Assembly (NCBI GenBank): GCA_950097015.1
Contig: CATNEN010000039.1
Coordinates: 18,272,501-18,336,500 of the forward strand
Length of the DNA: 64,000 nt
From: Macrostomum hystrix
Taxonomy: Eukaryota > Platyhelminthes > Macrostomidae
Direction: 5' to 3'
The first letter of the stretch is position 1; every line of letters begins with the position of its first letter. The position numbers and the translations under genes are program-made. The notes beneath the pieces were generated by a model. That model was given only the letters and a program-made list of their open reading frames with translations, did no database searches and was not told the DNA's origin. Below, one piece after another: positions 11,501-22,044 of this stretch.

Positions 11501-11782
11501 CCCCCTGGAAGTGTCATACCCGTGGTAGTGGCGCGGCGGCCCTTCTAGATAAAAAATCCTGGATTAGCCACTGACAACTGGTCCGGTGGGCCGACCTCTC
11601 AGAACTCTACAAGTACGAAAAGAAACACCTCCCATTGCCTTGAAGCTGTACTAATACGCCTGGCACACTAAGAAATGAAAGTACCACTCAGAAAGTATGT
11701 TTTCAGACTTAACGAACTTGACGAACGAAGACATGTTCCTAAGCCACTCCGCGCGGTGGAATCCGCGGACAAGTGAAATCGA

Positions 11783-11950
11783 AACTCGACACTCTCAAGA
11801 ACTGGCCAGCTCCGCGTGACGTCGCTGCGCTGAGGCGATTCCAGGGTTTAGATTTCAGTAATGGGTTTTTATCGTCGCTTAATCCAACCATTGGGTGAAA
11901 CCGCCACTCCATTACAGGATCTACTCACTACGGTCGGACCCGATCCTTCC
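11783..11950 (+). pseudogene. Ty3/gypsy-like pol relic (end of reverse transcriptase)
   Basis: Conceptual reading gives KNWPAPRDVAALRRFQGL, which resembles the KWPxPxxVxxLRxFLGL motif at the end of the gypsy reverse transcriptase. After one frame change comes ETATPLQDLLT, like the following conserved segment. Stops and the frameshift show that it is dead. The surrounding 11,540-12,700 may be more of the same element, but I recognise no further domain. Confidence 0.5.
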
Positions 11951-13200
11951 AATTGAGCGAGCGCGACTCACCAGAGAGCTTTCGATAATTATTTTTTTCT
12001 TCTCTCACATTCAGAACCAGATCCACGCAAATCAATGGGTCACGTGTGCATTAACAGTGGAACTACGAAGCCATTTTGCCGCCTGTTTTTAGGAAGGGGG
12101 AAAATTAATTGAGCTGCACCCAAATGGAGCAACGCAAGTACATGAAGCTCAGAAAAACGGGCCAGCTTTTTTTGCTGCACATCTTCTGAATCAAGTCGCC
12201 AGCCCTTCAGACCGTCAAGATACTCAACGGTTCTGGCTGAAGGCCAAATTTTCCCATAAGAGCTAGTCTATTTCATACCACTAACACGAATTCGCACTGC
12301 GCCTCAGTGCGTCCTTGCCAGGCCTTCAAACTTTATCAGCATGTCACTCGAATGTGCGTACTTCATCTCCGACTTCGGTGGTCACTGACCTTTATATAGA
12401 CGTGGCAAAGTCAAAATTTGAGTTACTTGTGAAACATCCACGACCCGTAGTTCCGGTCTCCATGCGCCGATCTCTTCCGTAACACTTCCATCGACTCAGT
12501 CACTATGCGTTTCAAATGACAGTCAAATCATTTCAATCATTCCTGGTGTGACATCAATATTCGCAAGGACATAAAACAGTACTGCAGGACGACCGTCAAA
12601 AGTCGACTGTCATATGACGGCAGCCAGCGCAGCCGTCAACCTCCCTGACGAAACAGGAATCAGCCCTCATATATTATCCACTTTCATCCACGTGCCTATC
12701 GACAATTTTATCTCTCGTGAGCATATAGCTCGTATATTGATTAATAGCTCCAAATAATCAATATCATGCATATCACGCGTCAGTATCACTCAGACCCAGC
12801 CTTCAGTGTGGTGACTTATTATAAGAAATTATAGTAATTTCTAGTAATTCCTACGTAAATTAATAACTAAACTTCACGCGCGAATGTACCAAAAAGTTTT
12901 CTAGAATTTCGAATTTTCTAGAATTTCTGAATATTTTTGTAAATCAATATAATAGACCTGTTAGGCCAAATCCTTTAAGAGTTCTACAACCTCGACAATT
13001 CAAACTCATATCATTATTTTAATTTTACTGAGATTAGTAACACTGCGTATTCTCATTATAGAAGTGTTGAGAATCATGCACTCCACCTGAAGTAACGAGT
13101 GTACTTTAATTTATTTTCTTTTGAGTCTTGCCCTTCTTACTCTGCATTGGTCGTCGGATTCTCTCACTTCTATCGTGATTGGCTCTTTCCCTCTTTTGCT
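11951..13200. other. No gene recognised
   Basis: The sequence is of mixed composition, with many stops in all frames. It may contain decayed retroelement sequence downstream of the gypsy-like relic. Confidence 0.45.
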
Positions 13201-13202
13201 GT

Positions 13203-13425
13203 TGCCCACCCCCCCCCGCCGTCGCCCAGCCCCGCCGTCGCCCACCCCCCGCCGTCGCCTACCCCCGCCGTCGCACAACCCCCGCCGTCGCCCACCCCCC
13301 GCCGTCGCCCACCCCCCGCCGTCGCCTACCCCCGCCGTCGCACAACCCCCGCCGTCGCCTACCCCCGCCGTCGCACAACCCCCGCCGTCGCCCACCCCCG
13401 CCGTCGCCCAACCCGCCGTCGCTCA
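13203..13425. repeat. Minisatellite, CCGTCGCC-based
   Basis: The array is built of 'cgccgtcgcccaccccc' and 'cgccgtcgcacaaccccc' variants, about 15-17 bp, roughly 13 copies. It gives artefactual Pro/Arg- and Gly-rich open frames on both strands. Confidence 0.9.
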
Positions 13426-13444
13426 ATATTACGCAATTACTATT

Positions 13445-13773
13445 GTAGATCAACAATGTGCGTTGGCGCTGGGGCGTTAGACCTTGCGGGGGGTGGCTGG
13501 GGGGGCGGGTGTACACCGCCGCGCGCTCATCTGGATTTCCGTCAGCGCGATTGGATAAAGTGTACACTCGTCACCCGCCCCCCCCTGAGGACTGATTTCT
13601 ATCAGCCTTCCGCCCCGGCTTGGTCTGCTCTGTGCGTGTGAGGTGCCTGCTCAGGGGAGGCGGCGCGATGGGCGCGGCTCTCGCCTAGTTCGCCGGCCTG
13701 GGGGCATGCCGTTCCTGTGTTTATGCGTCAAGTGCCCCAGGCCCCCCTGCAAAGTAAGTAAGTAAGTAATTAT
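13445..13773 (+). mobile_element. Possible 3' end of a non-LTR retrotransposon
   Basis: A GC-rich, non-coding block (to about 13,750) stands out from its AT-rich surroundings and ends abruptly in 'gcaaagtaagtaagtaagtaa'. Such short tetranucleotide tails are typical of many non-LTR element 3' ends. The identification is inference only. Confidence 0.35.
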
Positions 13774-15042
13774 TGTAGATCAACTTAAATTAAATCCGGG
13801 AAAGGAATAAATGAACAAGATGGGCCGATAAATCGATGAGCAGCATTAATAAGTAGGATTAAGCAGGAAAAGTATTTTGTATTTCTATGTGTTTGAGTGT
13901 AGCGAGAATATGAAGTATTTGAAGCGATCATATGTGACTTCGAGCCACGTACATTGCAGAGGCTGCAGCTCAGACTTTTAGCGCGTAATTTTTTAAAATA
14001 AAACCTATTGATGCTTGTCGTATGGCTTCAGCTGGCCAAGCAGATAAGCTCTGCTTTTTTATCAGAACTCTCAGTTTGGAACCGCATTTTTTATTACATT
14101 GTGTCATGCTGCTGCCTGCTCATTGTGTTTCAGGAATTTTAAAGTCGCATCGTGGTGATTTTGGGATTACCCCAGGACCTCATAAAGAGTGGCAGAAATA
14201 AAATATTGCTAAAGTGGACCTGCTTTAGGAACTTAACTGGACTTACTTACAGTAGTATAGTTTCTCTCGCGCTTTGCATGGCATTTAATTCAACTGATTA
14301 ATTTAAGCTATTACAGTGAAAATTGTTTGAAAAAAATATTCTTATTCTATATAATAGATAGGTTCTTCTCACTAGGAGAATGTTTTCACAGTTAGCATGT
14401 TGCTGGACGTTGCCGTTTCCGTCAGGGGCTTGGTCGTGGACACTGCCTTGTCGTTGCGACGGAAGGCTAAACCTCGTCACCGGCTCCCGTTGGTGGCCTG
14501 CGGCGGGAGAACGAAAGTGCCTGGTCTACAGCTAAGGCTGAGGGACCTGTGCCCTCTCCACCACACAGTCAGGAGGGCGGTCTGACCGTCCAGTTTGGTG
14601 ATAAGGCCACGACGTCTTGGATGATTCTGGCGTGGACTGGCTCCGGAGGGAGGATAATACGAGCGTTTTAATAATATTGATTGCAGGAGGGCTGTATTGA
14701 CGATTGCTTGTTATGACAAAATCTGCCTGTTATAAAAATAAATTCCTGTTATGAGAGTAATTGCATGTTTTAAAGATGTAGGATCTGTGCAACTGCCATA
14801 AGTCCGTAGTGTCCAGTTCTGTCCGGTACAATTCTGTTTTAGCTATAGACTCTAATTGGATGTTGAGTGCAACTTACTGCATCACATTCCTATATATAGA
14901 ATATTGTGGGGCCAATATATTAAGTAGTCAGCTTGAAGACTTGTTTCAGTCGTATATGACTTCAGTAGATATTGTCAGCCAATTGTTTGATAGTCATTTA
15001 ATATAGTCACGAAACAGAGCGTATATTTTTCAAATAACTTCT
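13774..15042. other. No gene recognised; small SINE A tail fragment
   Basis: A GC-rich island at about 14,400-14,660 has a short open frame without recognisable similarity. At 14,672-14,692 'aataatattgattgcaggagggctg' matches the reverse-complemented 3' end of SINE family A, so it is probably a severely truncated copy. Confidence 0.45.
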
Positions 15043-17175
15043 ATGGGATCGCACCTTCGATTAGGCATTGTTTTGGGCTGTCTAATCCAGCTGACTGCTG
15101 CCTACGGCATGGGTGAGAGCCAAGCCATTCTTATTATTCTATTGTACTCTGCAATATATTCATAACCGAATACTTCCAGACTTTAGTGCGGACACAGTCT
15201 CTACTGTGCATGTGAGCGCTAATTCTACAATCAACAACACGAGCTCAGTGCTCAGTCTGGATGCTCGCAGCGACATCGAGTGCTCCGTGCACTGCAGTAG
15301 GCTCGAGAACAGCAACAGCAGCGGCTGCAAGTCCTGGGCCTTCTCCGCCGTCACTGGACGCTGCTTTTTATCGGAGTTTCGAACGTACGACTTCGCCGCC
15401 CTGACGACTGGAGCTGTGACTTTCCGCACCCCATTTTGGCCAGGTAAAACTCGAATTAGCTTTCACTTTATGCAACATTTAGCTCGTATGCCATTCAACA
15501 TTATCGCCATACTCTTCAAAGAATGCATGTAACGCTTCTAATTATTTAGTATGTGTCGCTATTCTCCAGCGATTTGCGTCACTGTTATAACATGTTTATG
15601 TAATGCTTCCTAGTGTTTTATAATGAACGTGTAACATTTTTCCCATTTCTCTCACAATTGGAACATGAATGGGGGTTTGGGTAGCAGAGCGGTAGACACG
15701 TTTGCCTCTCGCACCAATGTCCCTAAGCTCGACTCAGTGGCGAGGCCACATTCATTTGGCCTTCATCGGGGCTTTTGAATAGTAACAAAAATAGACAATG
15801 TGTCAATGTCCTTGGGGTGAGTGGCAGAGCGGTAAACGCGTTTGCCTCTCGCACCAAGGTCCCTGAGCTCGATTCCAATGTGAGGCCACATTAATTTGGG
15901 GCGCAGCCGCGGAGAGAAGGCTTGGGGGCTTGTCGTGCAATTCACGCCCTTGAGGGCCAACCTCCAAGGCACAATGAGAGTGTAGACTGCGTGACAATGA
16001 TAAAGCCAGGGCAGATGTACTCGCTTGTGTGAGCGTGTGCCTGCGTGCAGTATCAATGTGCTTGTGTGTGCTCAGGAGTCAGCAAAATGAGCAGAATCGC
16101 TGGCTGCCAGTCTAGTGTCACCAGATGATGTTCCATTGCCTGTATCCCTCCTGAAATTTGAATTATTTTTATTATTGTTTAACGCCTAAACTTTTATAAT
16201 TTTATTGACAAATCTTTCAACCCGCTCAATCCAATTCATCGCAGCAGTCGCACCGACCTTTGGACCGCACCAGAATACACCTGGCCAGTGCAATGTTATT
16301 GTTGGAAGCCGCTCGTTCTGCGTCATTCAACAGCGGACTAGCGACAGTGTCAGTTTTGCTCGCACCTGGGCTGAATACGAGAACGGCTTTGGCGTGACTG
16401 GCAGCTTCTGGGTTGGTAAGCTAGAGAAGTTGCAATCTAATTTCTACCATCTCTGGCTTAGATTAAGCGTCTTGTCCAGGGACATAGAAATTTTCTGCTG
16501 TGATTAGTTTCGAAGTTCAGTTCAACCTGCGATCAAGAGCAGTGAGCGTACACTATCTGATAATGAAAACTCGGCGCAGGTGTACACACTGATGATGTAC
16601 TCACTGTGTGTGTGCTCAGTGGTCAGCATAATGGGCAGAGCTGCCTCCTCTTTTTCAGCTTGCCAAACATATTTAATTAAAAGGTGTAAAACAGCTGTGA
16701 CAATTCACTGGGCTGTGTGTCGAATCCTTTGTTCACCTCAGGACTGAAGAAAATTCGCACCATGACCGCATCGGCTCCGCGCCTGTTCCGCATGGAAGCA
16801 GTCAACCTGCAGAATGACATGCTTTACGTCGCCGAGTACTCAAGTTTCTCCGTTGCCGACGCAAGCGACGGGTATCGGCTGAGTATCAGCGGCTATCTAT
16901 CTGGCAGCTCCAACACCACCGGTGACGCATTCAGTTACAATGACAATCAGCAGTTCTCCACAATGGACGCTGGCCCCGGGTCTAGCTGCTCGAGGGCAGA
17001 CGGAAACGCTGGTTGGTGGTTCATCAGCTGCACCTATGTGAATCCGAACGGCCATTTTGATCTATCGCAAGTTAACAACAATGTCGATAATGAGTCCATC
17101 ATGCAGTGGAAGTTCGCTGCGCCCGATTCGAACAGGAGAATGCTCAAGAGCATCCGCCTAATGCTGCAAATGTGA
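15043..17175 (+). CDS. Secreted protein with fibrinogen-like C-terminal domain
   Basis: Exons are read as 15043-15112, 15180-15443, 16248-16415 and 16742-17175, all with phase-1 introns. Exon 1 gives a clear signal peptide (LGIVLGCLIQLTAAYGM). Exon 2 has a cysteine-bearing N-terminal module with the order DIECSVHCSRLE, GCKSWAF, GRCFLSEF, comparable to the apple-like module of the two neighbouring genes. Exons 3 and 4 encode a fibrinogen-related domain: FARTWAEYENGFG, SFWVGLKKI, EYSSFSVADASDGYRL, FSTMDAGPGSSC and GWWFISCTYVNPNGHF follow the family order. A calcium site is not obvious. The protein resembles secreted FReP-type lectins in plan. Sharing the N-terminal plan and intron phase with the glycine-rich pair suggests a common origin. 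Domain identity is firm; ligand and role are unknown. Confidence 0.85.
15671..15765 (+). mobile_element. SINE family A, 5' head only
   Basis: Contains the tRNA-like head (gtagcagagcggtagacacg ... aagctcgactc) and the start of the body (gaggccacattcatttgg), then breaks off. It lies in intron 2 of the fibrinogen-like gene, just before a longer copy. Confidence 0.8.
15812..16175 (+). mobile_element. SINE family A, near full length
   Basis: The best-preserved copy: 'ggggtgagtggcagagcggt' head, 'gagctcgattcc' B box, the 'ggggcgcagccgcggagaga' body and 'gtgctcaggagtcagc' distal part. The tail is diverged (ccctcctgaaatttgaatta) and followed by ttattttta. Confidence 0.88.
16520..16655 (+). mobile_element. 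SINE family A, internal fragment
   Basis: Diverged middle part of family A (gagcgtacactatctgataa, gtgtgtgctcagtggtcagc, atgggcagagctgcc) in intron 3 of the fibrinogen-like gene. Confidence 0.6.
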
Positions 17176-17419
17176 TCACCAGCAAGATCTTTGCGCGAAT
17201 GCCAAAACCTAAAAACAAATTGTTCCCGCTCGAATATGATGTTTTAGCTATACAAAGTTAAAAAAACATGAGCCAGTTGCAGAGATTTTACAAATCTACA
17301 GGTTTAAGCAACATACCCCACTGATGCGCGGAGAAACGAAAATTTTTTCTGAATGACCTATTTTTAGGGCGTCAGAATAAGAAGACGGTCAACAACAAGG
17401 CAAATCATGCTTTTAATTT

Positions 17420-17528
17420 CGGGTGCAGCCGTGGATATCAGGCCTGTCAGGGCCATTCCACCAAAATCACAGTAAGAGTGTGCACTGTCTAACGATGAGA
17501 GGGTCAAGGCAGATGTACACACATACAC
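17420..17528 (+). mobile_element. SINE family A, internal fragment
   Basis: Diverged copy of the body (gggtgcagccgtggatatc ... agtgtgcactgtctaacgat ... gcagatgtacacaca), directly abutting a family B SINE. Confidence 0.6.
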
Positions 17529-17830
17529 AGAGGTTGTGGCCTTCTGGTTAGAGCGTCGGACTCACGACTTGAAGGTTGGGGGTTCGACTCTCAACTCCAC
17601 TAAAACAATTTGTGTCCTTTAGCAAGACACTTAACTCTGCATTGCTTCAGTTCACCCAGGTGTTCAATGGGTACCAGCATTAGCTGAGGTAATTGAGGGT
17701 GGGTGTGGCGTCCCCCCAGTCCATGGACTGAGCAGCAGTACGCGGTCTTCAGATGCGCCGCCTAATAGCTGCGGCTGTGCTGTTGGCTGGACATCGGGCC
17801 CAATCTGCCCAGGTGTGATAAATGATTTTA
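17529..17830 (+). mobile_element. SINE family B, best full-length copy
   Basis: The tRNA-like head has an A box (tggttagagcg) and a B box (gggttcgactc). The central part reads 'gtgtcctttagcaagacact', then a segment 'ttcacccaggtgttcaatgg', 'cagtccatggactg' and 'cagatgcgccgcctaatagc'. The tail 'tgataaatgattttatctta' is AT rich. The central motif resembles the conserved core domains shared by several metazoan SINE superfamilies. Confidence 0.85.
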
Positions 17831-18021
17831 TCTTAGTAAGTATAAGTTATATTATTATCAATATAAGTTATAGCATAACGTAAATCAAAATGACCAAAAG
17901 GCTTTTTAGCCACTCATACGGACTTGAGTTACTTGACTTAGCTGCATGGCGCTCCCATAGAGGGACGCAGCGGGAAGGCGGTGCCGCCCATTCCGCTGGT
18001 CCCTGAACGACCGACGCACCG

Positions 18022-20653
18022 TCAAGGACGAGGAGTTGGCGTCGCCCAGGGAGGTCCCTCGGAGACACTCTCCGCAGCCACGTCGCTCCCTGGAAGAGGG
18101 AGTTCAGCTCTGCGGGTGGCCCGAAGGTAGCGCATGAGCTGATTGAAGTTTTCGTGTTTACATGCTTCCTGGATGGAAGTGTGTGGCCCAAGATAGGTAA
18201 TTCTGTCCCGCATGAAGGCGCGGAGAAAGTCCTGCCCAGACAGGGTCATAGTGGCCGCTCGGATGTCCTTGCGCGGGAGACGCAGAAGGAGGTTCCGGAG
18301 TTGGCGGGAGGGCTGCGGAACAGCCTCTCTAGATTGCCTGCAGGTGTTGCAGTTCGCCCAGAGCGAGTAGTGCTGAGTTTTCACCCACGCTTTGATGCGT
18401 GAGTTGATGACAGTTTGGGACCGGAACCAGAGGTTCGGGTCCCCAGGAGGATCCAGCGGCGCCGGCTTTCGCTAGAGCGTCAGCCAGCTCGTTGCCCTGA
18501 AATCCCTCGTGCCCGGGCACCCATTTAAGGGTGACCTTGTTGGTGGAGGCCAATATGTTGAGATGCTTGATACAGTCAAGGACTGTTGCCGAGCCAATGC
18601 AGCGACTGCCCATGGCATAGCGCTGCCTGACTGTCAGAGTGTAAGATGATATCCTTACCTTTCACGCCAGTAGCGAGCAGCTCTCCAGAGCAGGAGCTGA
18701 TGGCAAGGACCTCATTGACGCCAGTGTATTGGGCGTGGGTTGCAACCAGCTGCTCATTGTGAAAGATGCAGACACCGAAACCGGTGTTCTTTGACTGTTT
18801 GGATCCATCTGTGTAGCAATGAAGTTCACTGCGGTTCCAGCTGTCATTGATTTTGTCGCGCGGATCGATGACTACGTCGTAGCCTTGTCTCGCGTTCGGT
18901 CTCAAGGCGATGTTATCTGTGAGGACATAATGGGCATCGCACTTGTTGAGGATCTTGAGGCAAAGATCGCTGTGAGGGATAATTTTCCTCTTAGCGAATG
19001 CTCTCATATACTTGAACTTGACGCCCGCATCAAGCAGACGCCTAGTCGACTTGGCAGCTTCGCCTCTGGTAAAGATGTCCATAGGTGGAAGATCAAAGAA
19101 GGCCGCCATACCAGCAAAGGGTGTTGATCTGGTGGCGTTGCAGATCAGTCGACATGCCCTTCCCTGGACCGTGTTGAGCAGATCAGCATGACTCTTGACC
19201 TGGGTAGCGCTGACCCGATCAAGTTTGCAGGTAATACTCCGGAACTTCTGGATCTTCGCCGCCTCGCGAAGGAGTATTGGGTAGGTGCCATCAGGTCCCG
19301 GAGACTTGAAAGGTTTGAAGGTCCTAACGGCACGAGCAATTAGGTCTTCATTGATGATGCTTGTCGCCAGGATGTCGCCTTCCAGCGAGTGGTTTGGCTC
19401 CATGTTGGCTGTGGGAACCGGTGGGAAGAAACTGCCTAGCATGCGTTGGAGTACTCCCTGCGGTTCTTTGGTGAGAGAGCCATCATCATTCTTGATCACG
19501 GCTAGCTTGGACATCTTGTCCATAGTAAGCGCTTTGACAAGCCTAGAAGTAGGCTTGTCTTTGTCCAATTCATCGCAGAATTGTCTCCACTTACTTTCCT
19601 TGGCCTTGCAGATCTCGCGTTTGAAGTCCCTCGAGGCCGAGCGGAAGCTTTCCATGTCCTCGGGCTTACGGGATTTCATGGCACGACGATGCAGGGTTTT
19701 TGCCCTGTGTCGGAGTTTCCCCAACTCCGGGTTCCACCACGGCGCTGAGGATTTGCCTTTGTAGGCACGGATGGGGCAGGCAGCTTCGTAGGCAGCAGTA
19801 ATGCAGCCTGTAAGCTTTTCCGCCGCGCGGTCCACTTCCTCGCAGTTGATCATAGGAGTTTCCTCCATGAGCTCCTGCAGGTGAGACTCTAGGATAGCTG
19901 TGTAGGCTGTCCAGTCAGTGTTACGGATGTTGCGTCTCCAAGTGATTGGGGATCGCTGGTTAACACCCGCAATGTTCAAAGCTACGAAGCTGTGGTCAGA
20001 CAAGGATGGTTCGTCGAGCCAGACCCTCCACCCCTCGATGCTATTGAATAGCCGGGGGGTGGCCATGGTCGCGACGAGAACCTCATTCCATCTGCCATTG
20101 TTGAATGTTGGAGTGCTGCCGCGGTTGCAGAGCATGAATTCGTGCTGGATAGAAGAGCGAGAAGCTCCTGTCCTCTAGCATTAGTGTTGTTACTGCCCCA
20201 GTGCTTGTGGTGGGCGTTGAGGTCACCACCACGATCAGCTCAGCATTCTGGGCTTTGCAGTACTGCGCCAGCCGCATCAGGCTCTCCGGAGCAGGATCTC
20301 CATCACCCGGGATATAGATCGAGGCGATGAAGCATCTCCGTGCATGGAGATAGTAAGATTGGATGACACAGAGATCTCCATCTTAAAAGGTCGATCCTCA
20401 GCCAAGCCTTGAGGTGGTTGGCAGCGAGGATAACCGCTCGAGAGCGGTTTGTTCCCGGGCCACACACATAAAAATCTGAGTAGCCGTAAGGGATATTTGG
20501 CAACTTACCGTTGCGAAGCCAGGGTTCCTGAAGCAGGATGATACCAGGCTTATACAGCTCCGCGATCTTCATCAAATTTGTTGATGCTGATATAAAGTGC
20601 TGTAGATTAATTTGTAAGCAGTAAGTGGCTCCTTTTGTTGATGGAGCAGTCAT
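18022..20653 (-). pseudogene. Non-LTR ORF2 remnant: endonuclease, truncated RT, RNase H
   Basis: The start (CLQINLQHFISAS, IILLQEPWLRNGK) is an exonuclease-endonuclease-phosphatase domain. Its GDLNAHHKHWGSNN catalytic motif lies near 20,215-20,255 in a shifted frame, and SDHSFVAL follows. The long open part (20,135-18,576) reaches the RT entry FKPFKSPGPDGTYPILLREA. It then jumps near 19,245 straight to NTVQGRACRLICNATR, which belongs after the palm and thumb, so the catalytic FADD region is gone. RNase H follows: CYTDGSKQSK, SSCSGELLA, HSDSQAAL and, after a frameshift near 18,610, WVPGHEGFQGNELADALAK. A cysteine/histidine-containing C-terminus ends near 18,022. Confidence 0.85.
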
Positions 20654-20690
20654 ACTGTACTAAATGCAATGGCTTGACCTCCAGGATATC

Positions 20691-21988
20691 TCAAGGGGAC
20701 TTGGTCAAAAGCGCGTCTTCGTCCCATGTGTCCGGAGGTGAACTGGGAGAGGGGAGGTTGTCGACGTCCATCCCCTCTTCGCTCCCCTCAGCGCGACCTT
20801 CAGGCGCCCCGGACCCCGACGTCAGAGTAGAGGAGGTTTCCTCCGCCTCCAAGCCGCCGTCCGAGGCCCCCGTCACCGAAGAGAGCTCCGAGTCCGATGC
20901 TCCCGCTCCTGCTCCAGGGGACGGCCCGCTTGACGTCCGAGGATCAGCCGATGCCGATACCTCGGTTGCCGAGCTGCTGCCCGTTGGTTGGCCAGGTGTG
21001 CCGGTAGCCTTGGGGCCGGCTTTCGCCTGCCCTTTGGACTTTGGCTTTCTCTTGCCACCACTGGAGCTGTCTTGGCTGGCCTCGGCTGTGACCCCGGAAG
21101 GGGCTTCAGAGCCCCCAGCTGGAAAAAGGATCCATCTGGGTATCTCCTGGCCCATGCCTCGGACAAGCCGAGGACAATAGATTGTCCTGCATCCCCCTTT
21201 TGAACTTTCCGGTGATATACCAGTCCGCTCGCCAGGAGGTTGGGGTTTAGGCGCAGAATGACCTTCAGTACCATGTCCCGTCCCACTGCTGTACTCCGTT
21301 CTGGCACAAACACCAGATACGGTTGTTTTGGGGCGCTGGCCTTCGCGCGAATAAACAGGGCGACCAAGGCCAGCATCCCAGGAGATCGTCGGCAAACACT
21401 GAATCAGCCGCCGAGCGTCCTCCTCGCTACTCGGAGCGATGGGAATGAATGTGCCGCGAAGCACCATCCGTTCTATGCCGATGGAGATGCCCTCATCGAC
21501 AGTCAGCTTGATGAGGTAGGAGTCAATAGCCTTCCACACCTCTTGAAGCTGGTTAGCCGACCAGTCCCGGTCATGGCACTGGAGCATCACTCCCGGAATC
21601 TTGGCCTTGGCTTTGGCCGCGTAGGTAGCTCCCGAGGGAGCCGCCTCCGCTTCCTCGGCCATGGGTGCGCTACGGTTTCAGCTGCAGTAGCATCCACAGC
21701 AGCTTCCCCGGAGGGCGGCGCCGCTGAGCCACTGCTGCCTCCGTCCGCCGGCCTGTCGGGCTGCTCAGAGGAGCCGCCAGCTTCAGCACCCTGGATGGGC
21801 GCCGCCGCTTTGGCCCTCTTTGCTGCCCTGTTGGCGCGCTGTTTGGCCCGCTTTTTTGCAAGCCGGGCCTTCTCAGCTTCCTCGGATCTGCCAGACTTGG
21901 CCGGTCCTTTGGCGCCAAGAGTAGCGGGTCCTGGGGTTCGGCTCCGATCGGGTTTGAAAGCAGTGCCGGCCGCCCCTTCCTTCACCAT
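20691..21988 (-). pseudogene. Non-LTR ORF1 (gag-like), frameshifted
   Basis: The N-terminal part (from ATG at 21,988) is basic and Ala/Lys-rich (KARLAKKRAKQRANRAAKRA). It passes by a frameshift near 21,660 to a segment with VMLQCHDRDWSANQLQEVWK and IERMVLRGTFIPIAPSSEED, then by another near 21,370 to QPYLVFVPERSTAV and LNPNLLASGLVYHRKVQKGD, and back to a low-complexity Ser/Gly/Glu tail. The middle reminds me of DUF4780-type gag domains; I cannot confirm this. No CCHC knuckle is seen. Confidence 0.7.
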
Positions 21989-22044
21989 GGAGTCAGTCAG
22001 TTGGGATCTGCCGGTTGAACCGGCCGCTCCCTCAGACTGAGGTT

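Larger units (their letters stand above)
17870..22040 (-). mobile_element. Degenerate non-LTR retrotransposon with endonuclease and RNase H, RT core deleted
   Basis: On the minus strand the order is a gag-like ORF1 (about 21,988-20,691), an endonuclease (about 20,650-20,090), the N-terminal finger of reverse transcriptase, then an abrupt jump to sequence beyond the RT core, RNase H (about 18,900-18,420) and a C-terminal tail. RNase H in a non-LTR element points to the I/R1/Jockey-related clades. The ends are approximate; several frameshifts make the copy non-functional. Confidence 0.85.

Noticed and set aside
11203-11528. Four overlapping frames encoding tryptophan-rich or proline/valine repeats
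   Set aside because: They come from the 17/27-bp minisatellite.
13099-13641. Proline-rich 180-residue frame
   Set aside because: Mostly translation of the CCGTCGCC minisatellite in one of several open frames.
14397-14585. Short GC-rich frame resembling a protein fragment
   Set aside because: Only 62 residues, no recognised similarity; possibly retroelement debris but I cannot support it.
15812-15885. tRNA gene on the plus strand
   Set aside because: A and B boxes are present, but the anticodon and acceptor stems do not pair well and the sequence continues into the SINE body seen at many loci.
17529-17605. tRNA gene in the family B head
   Set aside because: Same reason: multi-copy, imperfect stems, followed by a conserved SINE core.
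20635-22040. Plus-strand frames over the non-LTR ORF1 region
   Set aside because: They overlap the minus-strand retroelement remnant, have no domain and result from GC-rich codon shadows.
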